Below are positions 46,285 through 46,363 of a stretch of DNA of 46,363 bases, in pieces. The stretch comes from Bacillota bacterium (GTDB lineage Bacteria; Bacillota; JAAYKD01). Every line of letters starts with the position of its first letter. Positions within the stretch are counted from its first letter, which is position 1. The position numbers were made by a program, and so were the translations under genes. The notes beneath the pieces are model-generated. The model made no database searches. It saw only the letters and a program-made list of their open reading frames with translations, and was not told the origin of the DNA. The DNA lies in NCBI GenBank assembly GCA_012522585.1, contig JAAYKD010000051.1, positions 1 to 46,363 on the forward strand. The letters are read 5' to 3'.

Positions 46285-46363
46285 ATTACTAATCAGTTGT
46301 TTTTAACCTGCAAAGGCTCTGTTATTTCACTTCTTCTATAGAAGCTTTGCAAAACCGGGACAG

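Larger units (their letters stand above)
45775..46363. repeat. 291-bp tandem repeat, two full units plus the start of a third
   Basis: GGGACAGTCTATAAGG recurs at 45775 and 46066, and GGGACAG again at 46357 where the window ends, giving a period of exactly 291 bases. The two full units are about 95% alike, with compensating one-base indels. Each contains the dispersed repeat at its start, a low-complexity middle part and a terminator-like hairpin. No protein is supported; the frame at 45805-46050 is repeat sequence. Confidence 0.93.

Overview
The window looks like chromosomal DNA of an anaerobic, Gram-positive-type bacterium, most likely a Clostridia-grade member of the Bacillota. The evidence is an SLH-anchored S-layer-type protein, an Rnf ferredoxin:NAD complex, a CtsR-type box in front of clpB, a TagO/WecB plus atpIBEFHAGDC neighbourhood, purine-rich ribosome binding sites, and YhfI- and DUF3343-type genes. 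No species can be assigned from the sequence alone.

Layout. 1-340: the 3' end of a 23S rRNA gene, a complete 5S rRNA and its terminator. 341-1034: gene-free DNA with several copies of a dispersed palindromic repeat. 1077-9058: an AT-rich surface-protein operon of three secreted proteins: a cohesin-like plus copper-amine-oxidase-like stalk protein, a dockerin-bearing protein, and a 1971-residue cohesin-like/Ig-like/MBG/FnIII/SLH protein. 9515-11670: an aminotransferase and a SPOR-domain membrane protein. 11838-16213: an rnfCDEAB cluster with no rnfG. 16286-20182: cytidine deaminase, an unaccompanied DNA methyltransferase, a VOC protein, an M24 peptidase and dCMP deaminase. 20282-29416: tagO/wecA, wecB and the full F-type ATP synthase operon, whose c subunit carries the Na+-binding signature. 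29659-32253: clpB with a clear promoter and CtsR-like operator, followed by a 91-bp tandem repeat. 32827-38811: a DUF3343 protein, a ZIP metal transporter, a YhfI-like metallo-hydrolase, DNA polymerase I and a CapA-like lipoprotein. 39040-41686: an archaeal-type aspartyl-tRNA synthetase and a CPA2-type antiporter. 41991-45742: a LysR regulator followed by an apparent operon of an Fe-S aldo/keto reductase, an AstE/AspA-type deacylase and a metallo-beta-lactamase-fold hydrolase. 45743-46363: a 291-bp tandem repeat running off the window, which carries the dispersed repeat of the left end in inverted orientation.

How the genes fit together. Rnf, the ATP synthase with Na+ ligands and a cation/proton antiporter suggest an energy economy in which Rnf builds an ion gradient (probably Na+) from reduced ferredoxin and the ATP synthase uses it. 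TagO and WecB supply cell-wall glycopolymer precursors of the kind SLH domains bind, which may link the wall genes to the surface operon. The most unusual observations are the Rnf cluster without its FMN subunit RnfG (with an altered flavinylation motif in RnfD), the compact cohesin/dockerin/SLH operon, and the related repeats at both edges.
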